Made by a program: the position numbers and the translations under genes | Notes under the pieces: generated by a model | Seen by the model: the letters and a program-made list of their open reading frames with translations, nothing else | What the model was told of the DNA's origin: nothing | Database searches by the model: none | Part shown: positions 34,675 through 43,785 of the stretch, piece after piece | Position numbering within the stretch: position 1 is the first letter of the stretch | Layout of the letters: each line of letters starts with the position of its first letter | DNA from: CAWCKS01 sp963763485 | Lineage (GTDB): Bacteria > Pseudomonadota > Alphaproteobacteria > Rhizobiales > Xanthobacteraceae | Assembly (NCBI GenBank): GCA_963763485.1 | Contig: CAVXOW010000008.1 | Location: 124,001-188,000, forward strand | Length of the DNA: 64,000 nt | Reading direction: 5' to 3'

Positions 34675-35862
34675 ATGGCTAATCGCGAAGTTGTGATCTG
34701 TTCACCGGTGCGCACAGCGATCGGTACTTATGGCGGCACGCTCAAGGACATGCCGGCGGTCGATCTCGGAGCTGTTACGGTTCGCGCAACTCTTGAGCGC
34801 GCGAAACTTTCGCCGGGCGATATCGGTACGGTCGTCATGGGCAATGTGATCCAGGCCGGCAACAAGATGAATCCGGCGCGCCAGGCCGCGATTCACGGCG
34901 GTGTGCCGGTCGATATTCCGGCGATGACAGTCAACCGCGTCTGCGGCTCGGGCGCGCAGGCAATTGCGAGCGCAGCGCAGGAAGTGATGCTCGGCTTCAT
35001 CGATAGCGCGGTCGCCGGAGGAATGGAGAACATGGACCGCGCTCCGTATCTCATGAGTTCTGGGCGCTGGGGCTACCGCATGGGCGATGCCCAGGTGTTC
35101 GATTCAATGCTGATGGACGGCCTCAACGATGCCTTCTCCGGTCAACATTCCGGATGGCACACGGAGGATCTCGCGAGCTCGCATCAGATTACGCGCGAGC
35201 AGCAGGACCGCTGGGCAGAGCGCTCGCAGAAGCGGTTTTCGGCTGCTCAGTCCGCCGGCAAGTTTGCGGCGGAAATCACGTCAGTCGAAGTCGCGTCGCG
35301 TAAGGGCCCGGCAAAATTCGAGAAGGACGAACATAATCGGCCGGACGCCACACTGGAGAGCCTGTCGAAGCTAAAACCGGCCTTTCGCAAGGATGGCACC
35401 ATCACCGCTGGCAACGCGCCGGGTCTCAACAGTGGAGCGGCAGCCATGATCGTCGCCGATCGCGCTTGGGCTGACCACAAGGGCCTCGTGCCGATGGCGC
35501 GGCTCGTAGCCTACGGTATCGGCGCCGTCGAGCCGGGTATGTTCGGTTTGGGTCCGGTACCAGCGGTGAAGCAGGCGCTCGATCGCGCCGGATGGAAAAC
35601 CTCAGATATTGAACGCATCGAGATCAACGAAGCCTTCGCAGCAATCGCAATTGCGGTCACAACGGACCTTGGTTTGGGTCCCGAAATCGTCAACGTCGAA
35701 GGCGGTGCCATCGCGCATGGTCACCCGATCGGCGCCAGCGGCGCGGTGCTCACGACCCGACTGCTGCATTCGATGCAACGCGATGGAATCAAAAAGGGGA
35801 TCGTCACGCTCTGCATCGGCGGTGGCCAGGGAATTGCACTCGCACTCGAAGCCGTGAATTGA
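34675..35862 (+). CDS. thiolase, acetyl-CoA acetyltransferase type
   Basis: A 395-residue thiolase starting at 34675 (MANREVVICSPVRTAIG) after GAGGAG. The acylated Cys is residue 90 in NRVCGSGAQAI. The C-terminal His and Cys are in GGAIAHGHPIGASGAVL and LCIGGGQGIALALE. It catalyses reversible condensation or cleavage of acyl-CoA with CoA. In context it may serve polyhydroxybutyrate synthesis or replace the thiolase missing from the pim-type operon; neither is shown. Its base composition is like that of the surrounding metal-related genes, not the pim genes. Confidence 0.93.
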   Translation: MANREVVICSPVRTAIGTYGGTLKDMPAVDLGAVTVRATLERAKLSPGDIGTVVMGNVIQAGNKMNPARQAAIHGGVPVDIPAMTVNRVCGSGAQAIASAAQEVMLGFIDSAVAGGMENMDRAPYLMSSGRWGYRMGDAQVFDSMLMDGLNDAFSGQHSGWHTEDLASSHQITREQQDRWAERSQKRFSAAQSAGKFAAEITSVEVASRKGPAKFEKDEHNRPDATLESLSKLKPAFRKDGTITAGNAPGLNSGAAAMIVADRAWADHKGLVPMARLVAYGIGAVEPGMFGLGPVPAVKQALDRAGWKTSDIERIEINEAFAAIAIAVTTDLGLGPEIVNVEGGAIAHGHPIGASGAVLTTRLLHSMQRDGIKKGIVTLCIGGGQGIALALEAVN

Positions 35863-35954
35863 GCTGGTGTTGGAAATCCAGCGGATGTTTGCATGATCGC
35901 TCCGACGCGGCCGTTGCGGAGAAGAGATTCTAGGGGTTTCAACAGGGTGCGAAT

Positions 35955-36308
35955 ATGAGCAAGGATTTTGCGGGCATCGCCCACGATGTGATCACCGGTG
36001 TCGGGCTGCTACAGAAGAGCGCGCCCGACACGATGAAGGCTTTTGGTGCTCTTTCCATTGCCGCGACGGCCGCCAAAGCGATCGACACAAAGACGAAGGA
36101 GTTGATGGCACTGGCTATTGGCATCGCGGTCCACTGTGATGGCTGCGTCGCCTACCACACCAAAATGGCTCATCAGCACGGAGCCACGCGCGAGGAGGTC
36201 GCCGAGACGGTTGCTCTTGCCGTGTACATGGGTGGTGGACCAGCGGCAGTGTACGGAGGCGATGCTTTGCGCGCCTTCGATCAGTTTGCCGGCTCAAAGC
36301 CGCAATAA
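35955..36308 (+). CDS. carboxymuconolactone decarboxylase / AhpD-like protein
   Basis: A 117-residue AhpD-fold protein: TKTKELMALAIGIAVHCDGCVAYHTKMAHQHGATREEVAETVALAVYMGGGPAAVYGGDAL. The CDGC pair followed by xxxH is the AhpD-type redox centre, so thiol-disulfide or alkylhydroperoxidase activity is more likely than lactone decarboxylation. The ribosome site is weak. It lies 92 bases after the thiolase. Confidence 0.88.
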   Translation: MSKDFAGIAHDVITGVGLLQKSAPDTMKAFGALSIAATAAKAIDTKTKELMALAIGIAVHCDGCVAYHTKMAHQHGATREEVAETVALAVYMGGGPAAVYGGDALRAFDQFAGSKPQ

Positions 36309-36381
36309 ATCGCCGAGCAAGATGCGCAGCCGGTGCCCGTAAGGTCGATGATGAGAGACTGTAATGCAGCGGGAGAAGCCA

Positions 36382-36588
36382 ATGGCAATATCAGGAGGAT
36401 GCGCATTGACCATCCTTCTCACAGATGAGCATCTGCGCAAAATCATCGAGTATCATCTTCTGAAGGAGGATGAGATAAGCGATCCGGTCAAGCTCAGTCG
36501 TGTGGCGCAAAAGTTGTTGGACGCTACCTTGGGGCTTCCGGACCGGGCGTGGCATGACTGGGATGAGTGGGGGAAGGGGCTTACATGA
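36382..36588 (+). CDS. hypothetical protein, 68 aa
   Basis: I do not recognise it. The start at 36382 follows GGGAGA; an ATG six codons earlier is possible. After a short hydrophobic start (MAISGGCALTILL) comes a charged, helical sequence (TDEHLRKIIEYHLLKEDEISDPVKLSRVAQKLLDATLG) ending DRAWHDWDEWGKGLT. It could be a small DNA-binding-like or regulatory protein, but no family motif is visible. Confidence 0.45.
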   Translation: MAISGGCALTILLTDEHLRKIIEYHLLKEDEISDPVKLSRVAQKLLDATLGLPDRAWHDWDEWGKGLT

Positions 36589-36639
36589 CCTCTTCGACGA
36601 GTGAGGCGCGAGATTGATAACGAGATGCCAAGTATCTTT

Positions 36640-36884
36640 TGCAACAGCACCTGCCGCGGAACTAGGTCTCCTTGGCGAGGGCGTGCCCAACGAAACAATC
36701 CTCGACGCCAATGATCAAGCATCCCATACTTGTGAGCCGCCCGATCGTTTGCACACCCAAGGGCGTGCGGCTATGCCGTCCAAGCGAAGTGGTCCTTGAT
36801 CTACTCGACGGTTTGCTGCCTGGGCCGTTCCAAAAGGAAGACGGACAATTGCTTATCGATCGCGAGGGGCGTCGTGTTGGCTGA
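36640..36884 (+). pseudogene. arsC: arsC remnant (glutaredoxin-dependent arsenate reductase, C-terminal part)
   Basis: The final 57 residues, MIKHPILVSRPIVCTPKGVRLCRPSEVVLDLL...GPFQKEDGQLLIDREGRRVG, match the C-terminal third of ArsC-type reductases (typically 'DAMIxHPILINRPIVVTPxGxRLCRPSE'). Just upstream, in another frame, ELGLLGEGVPNETILDA would join it if one A near 36713 were removed. The N-terminal half with the catalytic Cys is absent. Seen: the fragment and the frame change. Inferred: a broken arsC next to arsA, left from an ars operon. Confidence 0.7.
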
Positions 36885-37000
36885 TCCATCGGGTGTTAGA
36901 GGTCACTTGATCGAAGGGCTGCGAAGTCGTTCGCAATTCTGCGACGCCACGGTCACAGTTTGAACTCCTGAACGCCGTCTCGTTCTTTTCGCCGGATCCA

Positions 37001-38800
37001 ATGGACATCATGAACGCTTCGGTCAATTCGCTCGGTTTTCTCACCGATCCAACTCGCTTCATATTTTTCACTGGCAAAGGTGGCGTCGGTAAAACGTCGA
37101 TTGCTTGCGCCGTTGCTTTGGCGCTTGCCGACAGGGGCAAGTCTGTTCTGATAGTCAGCACCGATCCGGCATCCAATCTCGATGAGATACTGGATGTGCC
37201 CTTGGGCAATCTGCCGGTCGCCGTTCCCGGCACCGAGCATCTCGAGGTCCTCAATATTGATCCGACCGCCGCCGCCGATGCCTATCGTTCCCGGGTGCTG
37301 GCCCAGATGGGAACGGATGCGAGCGATCAAGAGCGGAAAACTGTTCAGGAACAATTGTCGGGCGCCTGCACGACGGAGATCGCTGCCTTCGACGAGTTTG
37401 CCGGCCACTTGGCCAATAATGACGCCCCTTACGATCATGTCGTGTTCGATACTGCACCAACCGGGCATACGCTTCGTCTCCTGAGCTTGCCCAAGGCCTG
37501 GAGCGGCTTTCTCGAGGTCAATGAAGAAGGCGCTTCGTGTTTGGGACCGCATTCTGGCCTCAAGATGCAGGAAGCTCGCTTCCGGATTGCTTTGGCCGCG
37601 CTCAGCGATCCGGCATCGACGACCATTATCCTCGTTGCTCGACCCGAGGTCGGAGCTCTCACCGAGGCGGCGCGAACCTCGGCGGAGTTGCAAACGCTTG
37701 GCCTCTCTAATCAGCGGCTGGTTGTGAACGGCGTATTCAGGGCCAGCGATCGATCGGACGTGACAGCAGCGTCGCTCGAAGATCTGGGACAGCGGGCGCT
37801 CTCGGAGCTTCCGGCAGTACTCCAGGTGCTCCCGCGCGACGATATCCCGCTTAGGCCTTTCGAGTTGCTGGGCGTCAATGCATTGCGGTCTTTGCTCGCA
37901 CCTGAAAGCGCAACTGCTACGCCAACACCAACTCCTCCGGCCCTGCCGTTGGTGGACGACCTTCCCGGCCTCGACAACCTAATCGACGGTCTGGCGGCAG
38001 ATGGCAGGGGCCTGATCATGGTCATGGGGAAAGGCGGCGTGGGCAAGACCACGATCGCAGCCACTATCGCCGTCGGCTTGGTGCAGCGAGGCCATACGGT
38101 TCACCTCAGCACGACAGATCCGGCGGCCCATCTTTCGATCACGCTTACGGAGGCGGTTCCCGGTTTGCGGGTCGACCGAATTGATCCAAAAGTGGAGACG
38201 GAACGCTATGTCGAGAAGGTAATGGCGGAGCGCGGCCGCAAACTTGATGCACAGGGACGAGCTCTGCTGCGTGAGGATTTGCGCTCTCCATGCACCGAAG
38301 AAATCGCCGTTTTTCATGCATTTTCCCGAATCGTGCAGGAAGCGCGAAGCGCATTCGTGGTACTGGATACCGCGCCGACAGGTCATACTCTGCTTCTGAT
38401 GGATGCCGCCGGCGCCTATCACCGGCAGGTGACCCGGCAAATGGAGAACGCGGCGGTTGGTCGGATCATCACCCCGCTGATGCATCTACAGGATCCGGCC
38501 TACACGCACGTCGTGCTGGTGACGTTGGCAGAAGCGACACCTGTGTCGCAGGCGAATGCCCTGCAAGAGGACCTGCGGCGCGCGCGTATCGAGCCCTATG
38601 CCTGGGTCATCAACAAGAGCTTGCTTGCCGCCAGAACGCGTGATCCGCTGCTTACGCAGCGATTGCTGGGTGAGCAAAAGCAAATCGATCGCGTGCGCGG
38701 ATCGATGGCGAAGAATGTGTTCTTTCTGCCCTGGCAGGCGAACCCGCCCGTTGGCTTGCTCGCGCTCCAAGAATTGGCACGTGGCCGACGTTCCGCATAG
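37001..38800 (+). CDS. arsA: ArsA, arsenical pump-driving ATPase
   Basis: A 599-residue two-domain ATPase, the length of classical ArsA. P-loops GKGGVGKT occur at residues 25-32 and again near 343. Both halves have DTAPTGHT (signal transduction motif). The metalloid-site cysteines appear in SGACTTEIAAFDEF, EGASCLGPHSG and LRSPCTEEIAVFHAF, matching the three Cys of the E. coli protein. It energises the ArsB arsenite channel, but no arsB, arsD or arsR is in the window. The only ars neighbour is the arsC fragment upstream. It may work with an ArsB elsewhere or be a relic of a larger operon. The start is not supported by a strong ribosome site; ATG at 37010 is possible. Confidence 0.92.
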   Translation: MDIMNASVNSLGFLTDPTRFIFFTGKGGVGKTSIACAVALALADRGKSVLIVSTDPASNLDEILDVPLGNLPVAVPGTEHLEVLNIDPTAAADAYRSRVLAQMGTDASDQERKTVQEQLSGACTTEIAAFDEFAGHLANNDAPYDHVVFDTAPTGHTLRLLSLPKAWSGFLEVNEEGASCLGPHSGLKMQEARFRIALAALSDPASTTIILVARPEVGALTEAARTSAELQTLGLSNQRLVVNGVFRASDRSDVTAASLEDLGQRALSELPAVLQVLPRDDIPLRPFELLGVNALRSLLAPESATATPTPTPPALPLVDDLPGLDNLIDGLAADGRGLIMVMGKGGVGKTTIAATIAVGLVQRGHTVHLSTTDPAAHLSITLTEAVPGLRVDRIDPKVETERYVEKVMAERGRKLDAQGRALLREDLRSPCTEEIAVFHAFSRIVQEARSAFVVLDTAPTGHTLLLMDAAGAYHRQVTRQMENAAVGRIITPLMHLQDPAYTHVVLVTLAEATPVSQANALQEDLRRARIEPYAWVINKSLLAARTRDPLLTQRLLGEQKQIDRVRGSMAKNVFFLPWQANPPVGLLALQELARGRRSA

Positions 38801-38909
38801 AAGAGGCACGGAAGTGACTAGGTTGCGGAAGTTGACATTCGCTCATGGGTAATTCCGCTTCTGATGCTTAGCGCTCCGCCCGACCAAGCCGATCTTACGG
38901 TAACATGAT

Positions 38910-39773
38910 CTAGTGCGACAGCAGCACCGGCACGACCTGGCGTGACAGGATGCTTCGCGTGGCGCCGCCGAGCACGAATTCGCGCAGGCGCGAATGGCCG
39001 TAGGCGCCCATCACCAGGAGATCGGCCTGCACCGACGTGACGTAGGATTCCAGCACCTCGCCGACCGGGCGGCCTGCGGACTTGACGTCTTCGAGGACCA
39101 CAGTGGCACCGTGCTCGGCCAGGTGCCTTGCAAGCTCCTCGCCGGAGCGCTTGCTGTCGATCGTCTTCTCGCCGCTCACCGTCACGACGCTGACCTGCTT
39201 CGCCTTGATCAGCAGCGGCAAGGCATCGGCCACCGCCCGCGCCGCCGTCCGCGAAAAATCCCAGGCGACCACGACATGATCCAGCGCGAACGGACGGTCG
39301 CTCAGCGACTGCGCCGGCATCAACAGCGTCGGGCGGCCCGAGCCGAAGATGATCGCTTCCGCGAACCAGTACTCCTGAAATGAGTGTTCCGGCGTGCCGA
39401 TAATGGTCAGGTCGCGCAGCTTCGCGTAGTCGACGAACAGGGCGGCCAGTTCATTCGTAAAGCAGGTGTCGAAAATCCGCTCGCGAAAGACGCCGCGCGC
39501 GGTCGCCTTCTGCTCGAAGGTCGCGAGCAGCTCTTCGGCCTTGAGGCGGCTCTTCCGTGCCTCGGCGTTGGCCAATGCGTGGATGTCGAACATGGCGTCG
39601 CCCAACGGGCTGCCGGGCATGGCCACCCGCACCTCGCAGGCGATCGCCGAGAGCTTCGCGTCGATCGCCGCGGCAAAATCGATCGCCTTGTCGATGACGA
39701 CGCTGAACGAGGGCTCGGGATAACTTGTCAGCGCGAGAAGAATGTCTTTGATCGCGGCATCTTTAAGAGCCAT
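38910..39773 (-). CDS. universal stress protein, two UspA domains
   Basis: A 287-residue tandem Usp protein starting at 39773 (MALKDAAIKDILLALTSYPEPS). Domain 1 covers about residues 8-145; domain 2 (HVVVAWDFSRTAARAVADALPLL ... LVMGAYGHSRLREFVLGGATRSILSRQVVPVLLSH) has the G-x2-G-x9-GS-type ATP-binding end in the form GAYGHSRLREFVLGGATRS. The upstream 182-base gap separates it from the divergent metallo-beta-lactamase gene, and the two may share control. In related bacteria such proteins accompany low-oxygen or stress gene sets (family knowledge). Confidence 0.9.
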   Translation of the reverse strand: MALKDAAIKDILLALTSYPEPSFSVVIDKAIDFAAAIDAKLSAIACEVRVAMPGSPLGDAMFDIHALANAEARKSRLKAEELLATFEQKATARGVFRERIFDTCFTNELAALFVDYAKLRDLTIIGTPEHSFQEYWFAEAIIFGSGRPTLLMPAQSLSDRPFALDHVVVAWDFSRTAARAVADALPLLIKAKQVSVVTVSGEKTIDSKRSGEELARHLAEHGATVVLEDVKSAGRPVGEVLESYVTSVQADLLVMGAYGHSRLREFVLGGATRSILSRQVVPVLLSH

Positions 39774-39955
39774 GGAAAGCCGTCCAGTCTGTTCAAGGTG
39801 GAAGCATGCTGCCTGACGCGGCTTCCATAACCTTTGATCAAGAGCAAAGCCGGGGAGCCGGCCGTTGACGCACGTCAAGCTCCCTGAGGTACAATCGGCC
39901 TAAAGTGGCGCCAAACCGCGGGCTTGCATCGGGCCGCGCCAAGGTGTGAGGGAAC

Positions 39956-41322
39956 GTGGCACTTCAACTGGGTTTTCTGGGCGGCACCGGGACGGTCACC
40001 GGCTCGAAATACGCACTGCAGAACGGCAGGGATGTTGCCCTCGTCGACTGCGGGCTGTTTCAGGGCTTCAAGACACTGCGTTTGAAAAACTGGGCGCCGC
40101 TGCCGATCGACCCGCGTAAAATTTCCTCGGTCGTTCTCACCCACGCCCATCTCGATCATTCCGGCTATCTGCCGCTCCTGGTGCGCAACGGATTTCGCGG
40201 CCCCATCTTCGCGTCGCGACCGACGCTCGAACTGTGCCGCATCCTGCTGCCCAACTCCGGCTTCCTGCAGGAGAAGGACGCCGAGTTCGCCAACCGTCAC
40301 GGCTTCTCGAAACACAAGCCGGCGCTGCCGCTCTACACGGCGGACGACGCGAGACGCAGCCTCGACTATTTCAAGACGGTATCGTTCGACGACAGCCATG
40401 CGCTGACGCGCTCGCTGTCGTTTCGCATGCATCGCGCCGGGCACATCCTTGGCGCCGCTTCGCTGCAGATCGAAGCCGCTGGCACGACGATCGTGTTCTC
40501 CGGCGATCTCGGCCGCTACAACGACCCGACCATGGTCGATCCCGTCGGCTTCGATCGCGCCGACTATCTGGTCGTGGAATCCACCTATGGCGATCGGCAT
40601 CATTCGGACGTCGATCCGGAACAGGCGATTGGCGACGTCGTCGAGAGGACGATCGGGCGCGGCGGCACGGTGGTGATGCCGGCGTTCGCGGTCGGCCGGA
40701 CCCAGAGCCTGCTGTTCCATCTCGCGCAGCTCAAGGACAAGGGACGGCTCGCCAACGTGCCCAGTCTTCCTCGACAGCCCGATGGCAGAAGACGCCAGCG
40801 ACATCTTCTGCGATGATGTCGGCGAGCACAGGCTGTCGATGAGCGCCTGCCGCCGCGCCTGCGGCGTCGCGCGCTTTGTCCGCAGCGTCGACGAGTTCGA
40901 AGGCCCTCATGACCAATCCGATGCCGAAGGTGATCATCTCGGCGAGCGGCATGGCGACCGGCGGCCGCGTGCTGCATCACCTGAAGCACTACGCGCCCGA
41001 CCCGCGCAACACGATCCTGTTCGCCGGCTTCCAGGCCGGCGGTACGCGGGGCGCGTCCATGGTCGGCGGCGCCGACAGTATCAAGATTCACGGCGCCTAC
41101 GTGCCGGTGCGCGCCGAGGTGAAAAATCTCGACATGCTGTCGGGCCACGCCGACGCCGGCGAAATCCTGCGCTGGCTGAAAGGCTTCAAATCGCCGCCAA
41201 GGATGACCTTCGTCACCCACGGCGAACCGGCGGCGTCCGACGCGCTGCGCCGGCGCATCGAGGAGGAGCTCAAGTGGCCCTGCACCGTGCCGGAGCACGG
41301 CCAACAGGTCGAACTGGCATGA
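39956..41322 (+). pseudogene. MBL-fold / beta-CASP exonuclease-like protein, two frame shifts
   Basis: A metallo-beta-lactamase of the RNA-processing beta-CASP group, GTG start at 39956 after GAGGGAAC. The first frame has LTHAHLDHSGYLPLL (zinc motif HxHxDH), HRAGHILGAASLQI, VFSGDLGRY and VVESTYGDRHH. Near 40763 the frame shifts (one extra base restores VFLDSPMAEDASDIF). Near 40894 it shifts again at GAGTTCGAAG, where one T too many separates VRSVDE from SKALMTNPMPKVIISASGMATGGRVLHHL. It ends SGHADAGEILRWL... and overlaps the next gene by ATGA. All motifs are intact, so the breaks may be sequence errors. Role: RNA processing or nuclease, not shown. Confidence 0.8.
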
Positions 41323-42860
41323 GCGACGACGGACCAGCCGGCGCACTGCCGCCGCACGACGCGGCGAACACCGTTCGCGCGCGGCGGCTCGGCATCGACA
41401 CGCAATACGAAGCCATCATCTTCATGCACAAGGATTGCCGGGTCTGCCGCTCGGAAGGCTTTGCCGCGCTGACCCGTGTCCTGCTGACAGCCAATGGCCG
41501 CAGAGTCATCGCGACGCTTTACCAGATCACGAGCCCGCTGGTCCGTCCTGACGAGGCCATCCTGTCCGAGTCGGCCTGGAAGCGGCTCGCCCTGAAGGAC
41601 GGCGAGCACATCACCATCGGCCATCCGCCGCAGCTCGATTCACTGAGCCATCTGCGCAGCCGCATCTACGGCAACGACTTAAGCGAGCCCGCCTTCCATG
41701 CCATCATCGGCGACATCGTCGACGGCCAGTATTCCGACATCCACCTGTCGTCGTTCCTGACCGCCTGCGCCTCGCCGCCGCTGAACCACCAGGAGGTGCT
41801 GGCGCTTACGCACGCAATGGTCGAGGCCGGCGATCGCCTGAAATGGCCGGCCGGCACCGTCGCCGACAAGCACAGCGTCGGCGGCCTGCCCGGCAACCGC
41901 ACGACGCCGATCATCGTCCCGATCGTCGCAGCGCTCGGCATCATGATGCCGAAGACCTCGTCGCGCGCGATCACTTCGCCTGCCGGCACCGCCGACACCA
42001 TGGAGACCATGGCGCCGGTCGATCTCGACAACGATGCGATCCGGCGCGTGGTCGAGCGCGAAGCCGGCTGCATCGTCTGGGGCGGTGCGATCAATCTCAG
42101 TCCGGCCGACGACATTTTGATCCGGGTCGAGCGCGCGCTCGATATCGACAGCGAAGGACAGATGATCGCCTCGGTGCTGTCGAAGAAGATCGCCGCCGGC
42201 TCGACCCACGTCGTGCTCGATCTGCCCGTCGGCCCGACCGCGAAGGTGCGCACCGCGCGCGCTGCGCAGCAGCTCGCGGACGGACTGACCAATGTCGGCG
42301 CCGAGTTCGGGCTGAAGACAAGGATTGTGCCGGGCGACGGGCTGCAGCCGATCGGCCGCGGCATCGGTCCCGCGCTCGAAGCCCGCGACGTGCTTCAGGT
42401 ACTGCGCGGCGAGGCCACCGCGCCGCAGGATTTGCGCCAGCGCGCGCTCGCGCTGGCCGCCGCGCTGCTGGAGCTCACCGAGATCTGCCCAGCGGGCCGC
42501 GGCGAAGCGATCGCGGCCGATGTGCTCGACAGCGGACGCGCCTGGCGCAAGTTCCAGCGCATCTGCGAGGCCCAGGGCGGGATGCGGACACCGCCGGTCT
42601 CGCGCCAGCAGCGTCCCGTGCTCGCCGAGCGGCCGGGCAAGGTGCGCGCGATCGACAACCGCCGCATTGCGCGGCTCGCCAAGCTTGCCGGCGCACCGGA
42701 CGACAAGGCCGCCGGCATCGACATGCATGTGCGTGTCGGCGACCTGGTCGCGAGCGGCCAGCCACTGTGCACGGTCCACGCCGATTCGCCGGGCGAACTC
42801 GCCTATGCGTTCGACTTCGCCGAGGCCAACCGCGACATCATTGCGGTCGGCGAGCCATGA
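41319..42860 (+). CDS. archaeal-type AMP/thymidine phosphorylase
   Basis: A 513-residue nucleoside/nucleotide phosphorylase. It carries an N-terminal extension of about 85 residues (VRARRLGIDTQYEAIIFMHKDCRVCRSEGF) as in archaeal AMP phosphorylase, then ADKHSVGGLPGNRTTPIIVPIVAALGIMMPKTSSRAITSPAGTADTMET, the phosphate/base site in the archaeal form (SSRAITS), and a C-terminal alpha/beta domain with DMHVRVGDLVASGQPL. It would cleave a nucleoside or NMP with phosphate to base and ribose-1-P or ribose-1,5-P2. Its start overlaps the MBL gene and its stop overlaps the PRPP synthetase (ATGA both), so the three are translationally coupled. Substrate remains to be tested. Confidence 0.88.
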   Translation: MSDDGPAGALPPHDAANTVRARRLGIDTQYEAIIFMHKDCRVCRSEGFAALTRVLLTANGRRVIATLYQITSPLVRPDEAILSESAWKRLALKDGEHITIGHPPQLDSLSHLRSRIYGNDLSEPAFHAIIGDIVDGQYSDIHLSSFLTACASPPLNHQEVLALTHAMVEAGDRLKWPAGTVADKHSVGGLPGNRTTPIIVPIVAALGIMMPKTSSRAITSPAGTADTMETMAPVDLDNDAIRRVVEREAGCIVWGGAINLSPADDILIRVERALDIDSEGQMIASVLSKKIAAGSTHVVLDLPVGPTAKVRTARAAQQLADGLTNVGAEFGLKTRIVPGDGLQPIGRGIGPALEARDVLQVLRGEATAPQDLRQRALALAAALLELTEICPAGRGEAIAADVLDSGRAWRKFQRICEAQGGMRTPPVSRQQRPVLAERPGKVRAIDNRRIARLAKLAGAPDDKAAGIDMHVRVGDLVASGQPLCTVHADSPGELAYAFDFAEANRDIIAVGEP

Positions 42861-43759
42861 CAGCGCCCATGCTGATTGCGATGCCCGGCAACGAAGCCAT
42901 GGCGCAATCGATCGCACGCATCCTCGGCGCCGATGTGGGCCAACTCGAGCTGCGCGCATTTCCCGACGGCGAGGCCTACCTGCGTTTCGCCACCGAGCTT
43001 AAGGATCGCCGAATCGCGCTGGTCTGCACGCTCGATCACCCCGATGCGAAGATGCTGCCGCTACTGTTTGCGGCCGCTGCCGCGCGCGACCTCGGCGCCA
43101 GTCAGGTCGGTCTGGTCGCGCCCTATCTGGCCTATATGCGGCAAGACCGCCGCTTCAAGCCGGGCGAAGCCGTGACCTCACGCGAGGTCGCGCGACTGTT
43201 GTCGGGCGCGTTCGACTGGCTGGTCACCGTCGATCCGCACCTGCATCGTTACACGTCGCTTGCCGAGATCTATCGCATCCCGACGCGCGTCGCCCATGCC
43301 GCCCCACTGGTATCGCAATGGATCAAGGCCAACGTACCGCAGGCGCTGGTGATCGGCCCCGACGGCGAGAGCGAGCAGTGGGTTTCCGCCGTCGCCAACG
43401 ATGCCGGCGCGCCGTTCACCGTGCTTCAGAAGGTCCGCAATGGCGATCGCGACGTCGAGATCACCATGCGCGATCTCGGGCAACTCGGCGAGCGCACGCC
43501 GGTGTTCGTCGATGATATCATCTCATCAGGCCGCACCATGGCCGAGGCGGTTCGGCTGGTGGCCGCCCGCACCCCGCAGCGTCCCGTCTGCATCGCCCTG
43601 CACGGGCTGTTCGCCGACAACTCCGACCGGCTGCTGTCGGCCTCGGGCGCGCGCATCGTCACGTCCAACACGGTCACCCACCCGAGCAACGCCCTCGACG
43701 TAGCGCCACTGCTGGCTGCAGGCGTTGGCGAACTTGCACAAGCACCGCCGCCCACGTAG
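42857..43759 (+). CDS. ribose-phosphate diphosphokinase (PRPP synthetase) homologue
   Basis: A 300-residue PRPP synthetase-like protein, shorter than housekeeping Prs (about 315). N-terminal FPDGEAYLRF, YLAYMRQDRRFKPGEAVTSREVARLL (ATP/flexible loop), VTVDPHLHRYTSLAEIY (metal/ATP site, normally VDLH), and PRPP loop VFVDDIISSGRTMAEAVRL. It is divergent enough that a specialised role is likely, coupled with the phosphorylase in ribose-phosphate recycling. It overlaps the phosphorylase by four bases and is followed after 26 bases by a HAD hydrolase. Confidence 0.88.
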   Translation: MTAPMLIAMPGNEAMAQSIARILGADVGQLELRAFPDGEAYLRFATELKDRRIALVCTLDHPDAKMLPLLFAAAAARDLGASQVGLVAPYLAYMRQDRRFKPGEAVTSREVARLLSGAFDWLVTVDPHLHRYTSLAEIYRIPTRVAHAAPLVSQWIKANVPQALVIGPDGESEQWVSAVANDAGAPFTVLQKVRNGDRDVEITMRDLGQLGERTPVFVDDIISSGRTMAEAVRLVAARTPQRPVCIALHGLFADNSDRLLSASGARIVTSNTVTHPSNALDVAPLLAAGVGELAQAPPPT

Positions 43760-43785
43760 ACCGTCGCGGGGACGTGGCGGGCGGA

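Noticed and set aside
40782..42860. A single frame joining the beta-CASP protein to the phosphorylase
   Set aside because: The frame passes through nonsense residues between about 40900 and 41318; the phosphorylase starts at 41319 and the apparent fusion comes from a frame shift in the upstream gene.
41843..43759. A 638-codon frame seeming to fuse an Arg-rich protein to the PRPP synthetase
   Set aside because: The upstream part is the out-of-frame shadow of the phosphorylase gene; the PRPP synthetase has its own ATG at 42857 in an ATGA overlap.
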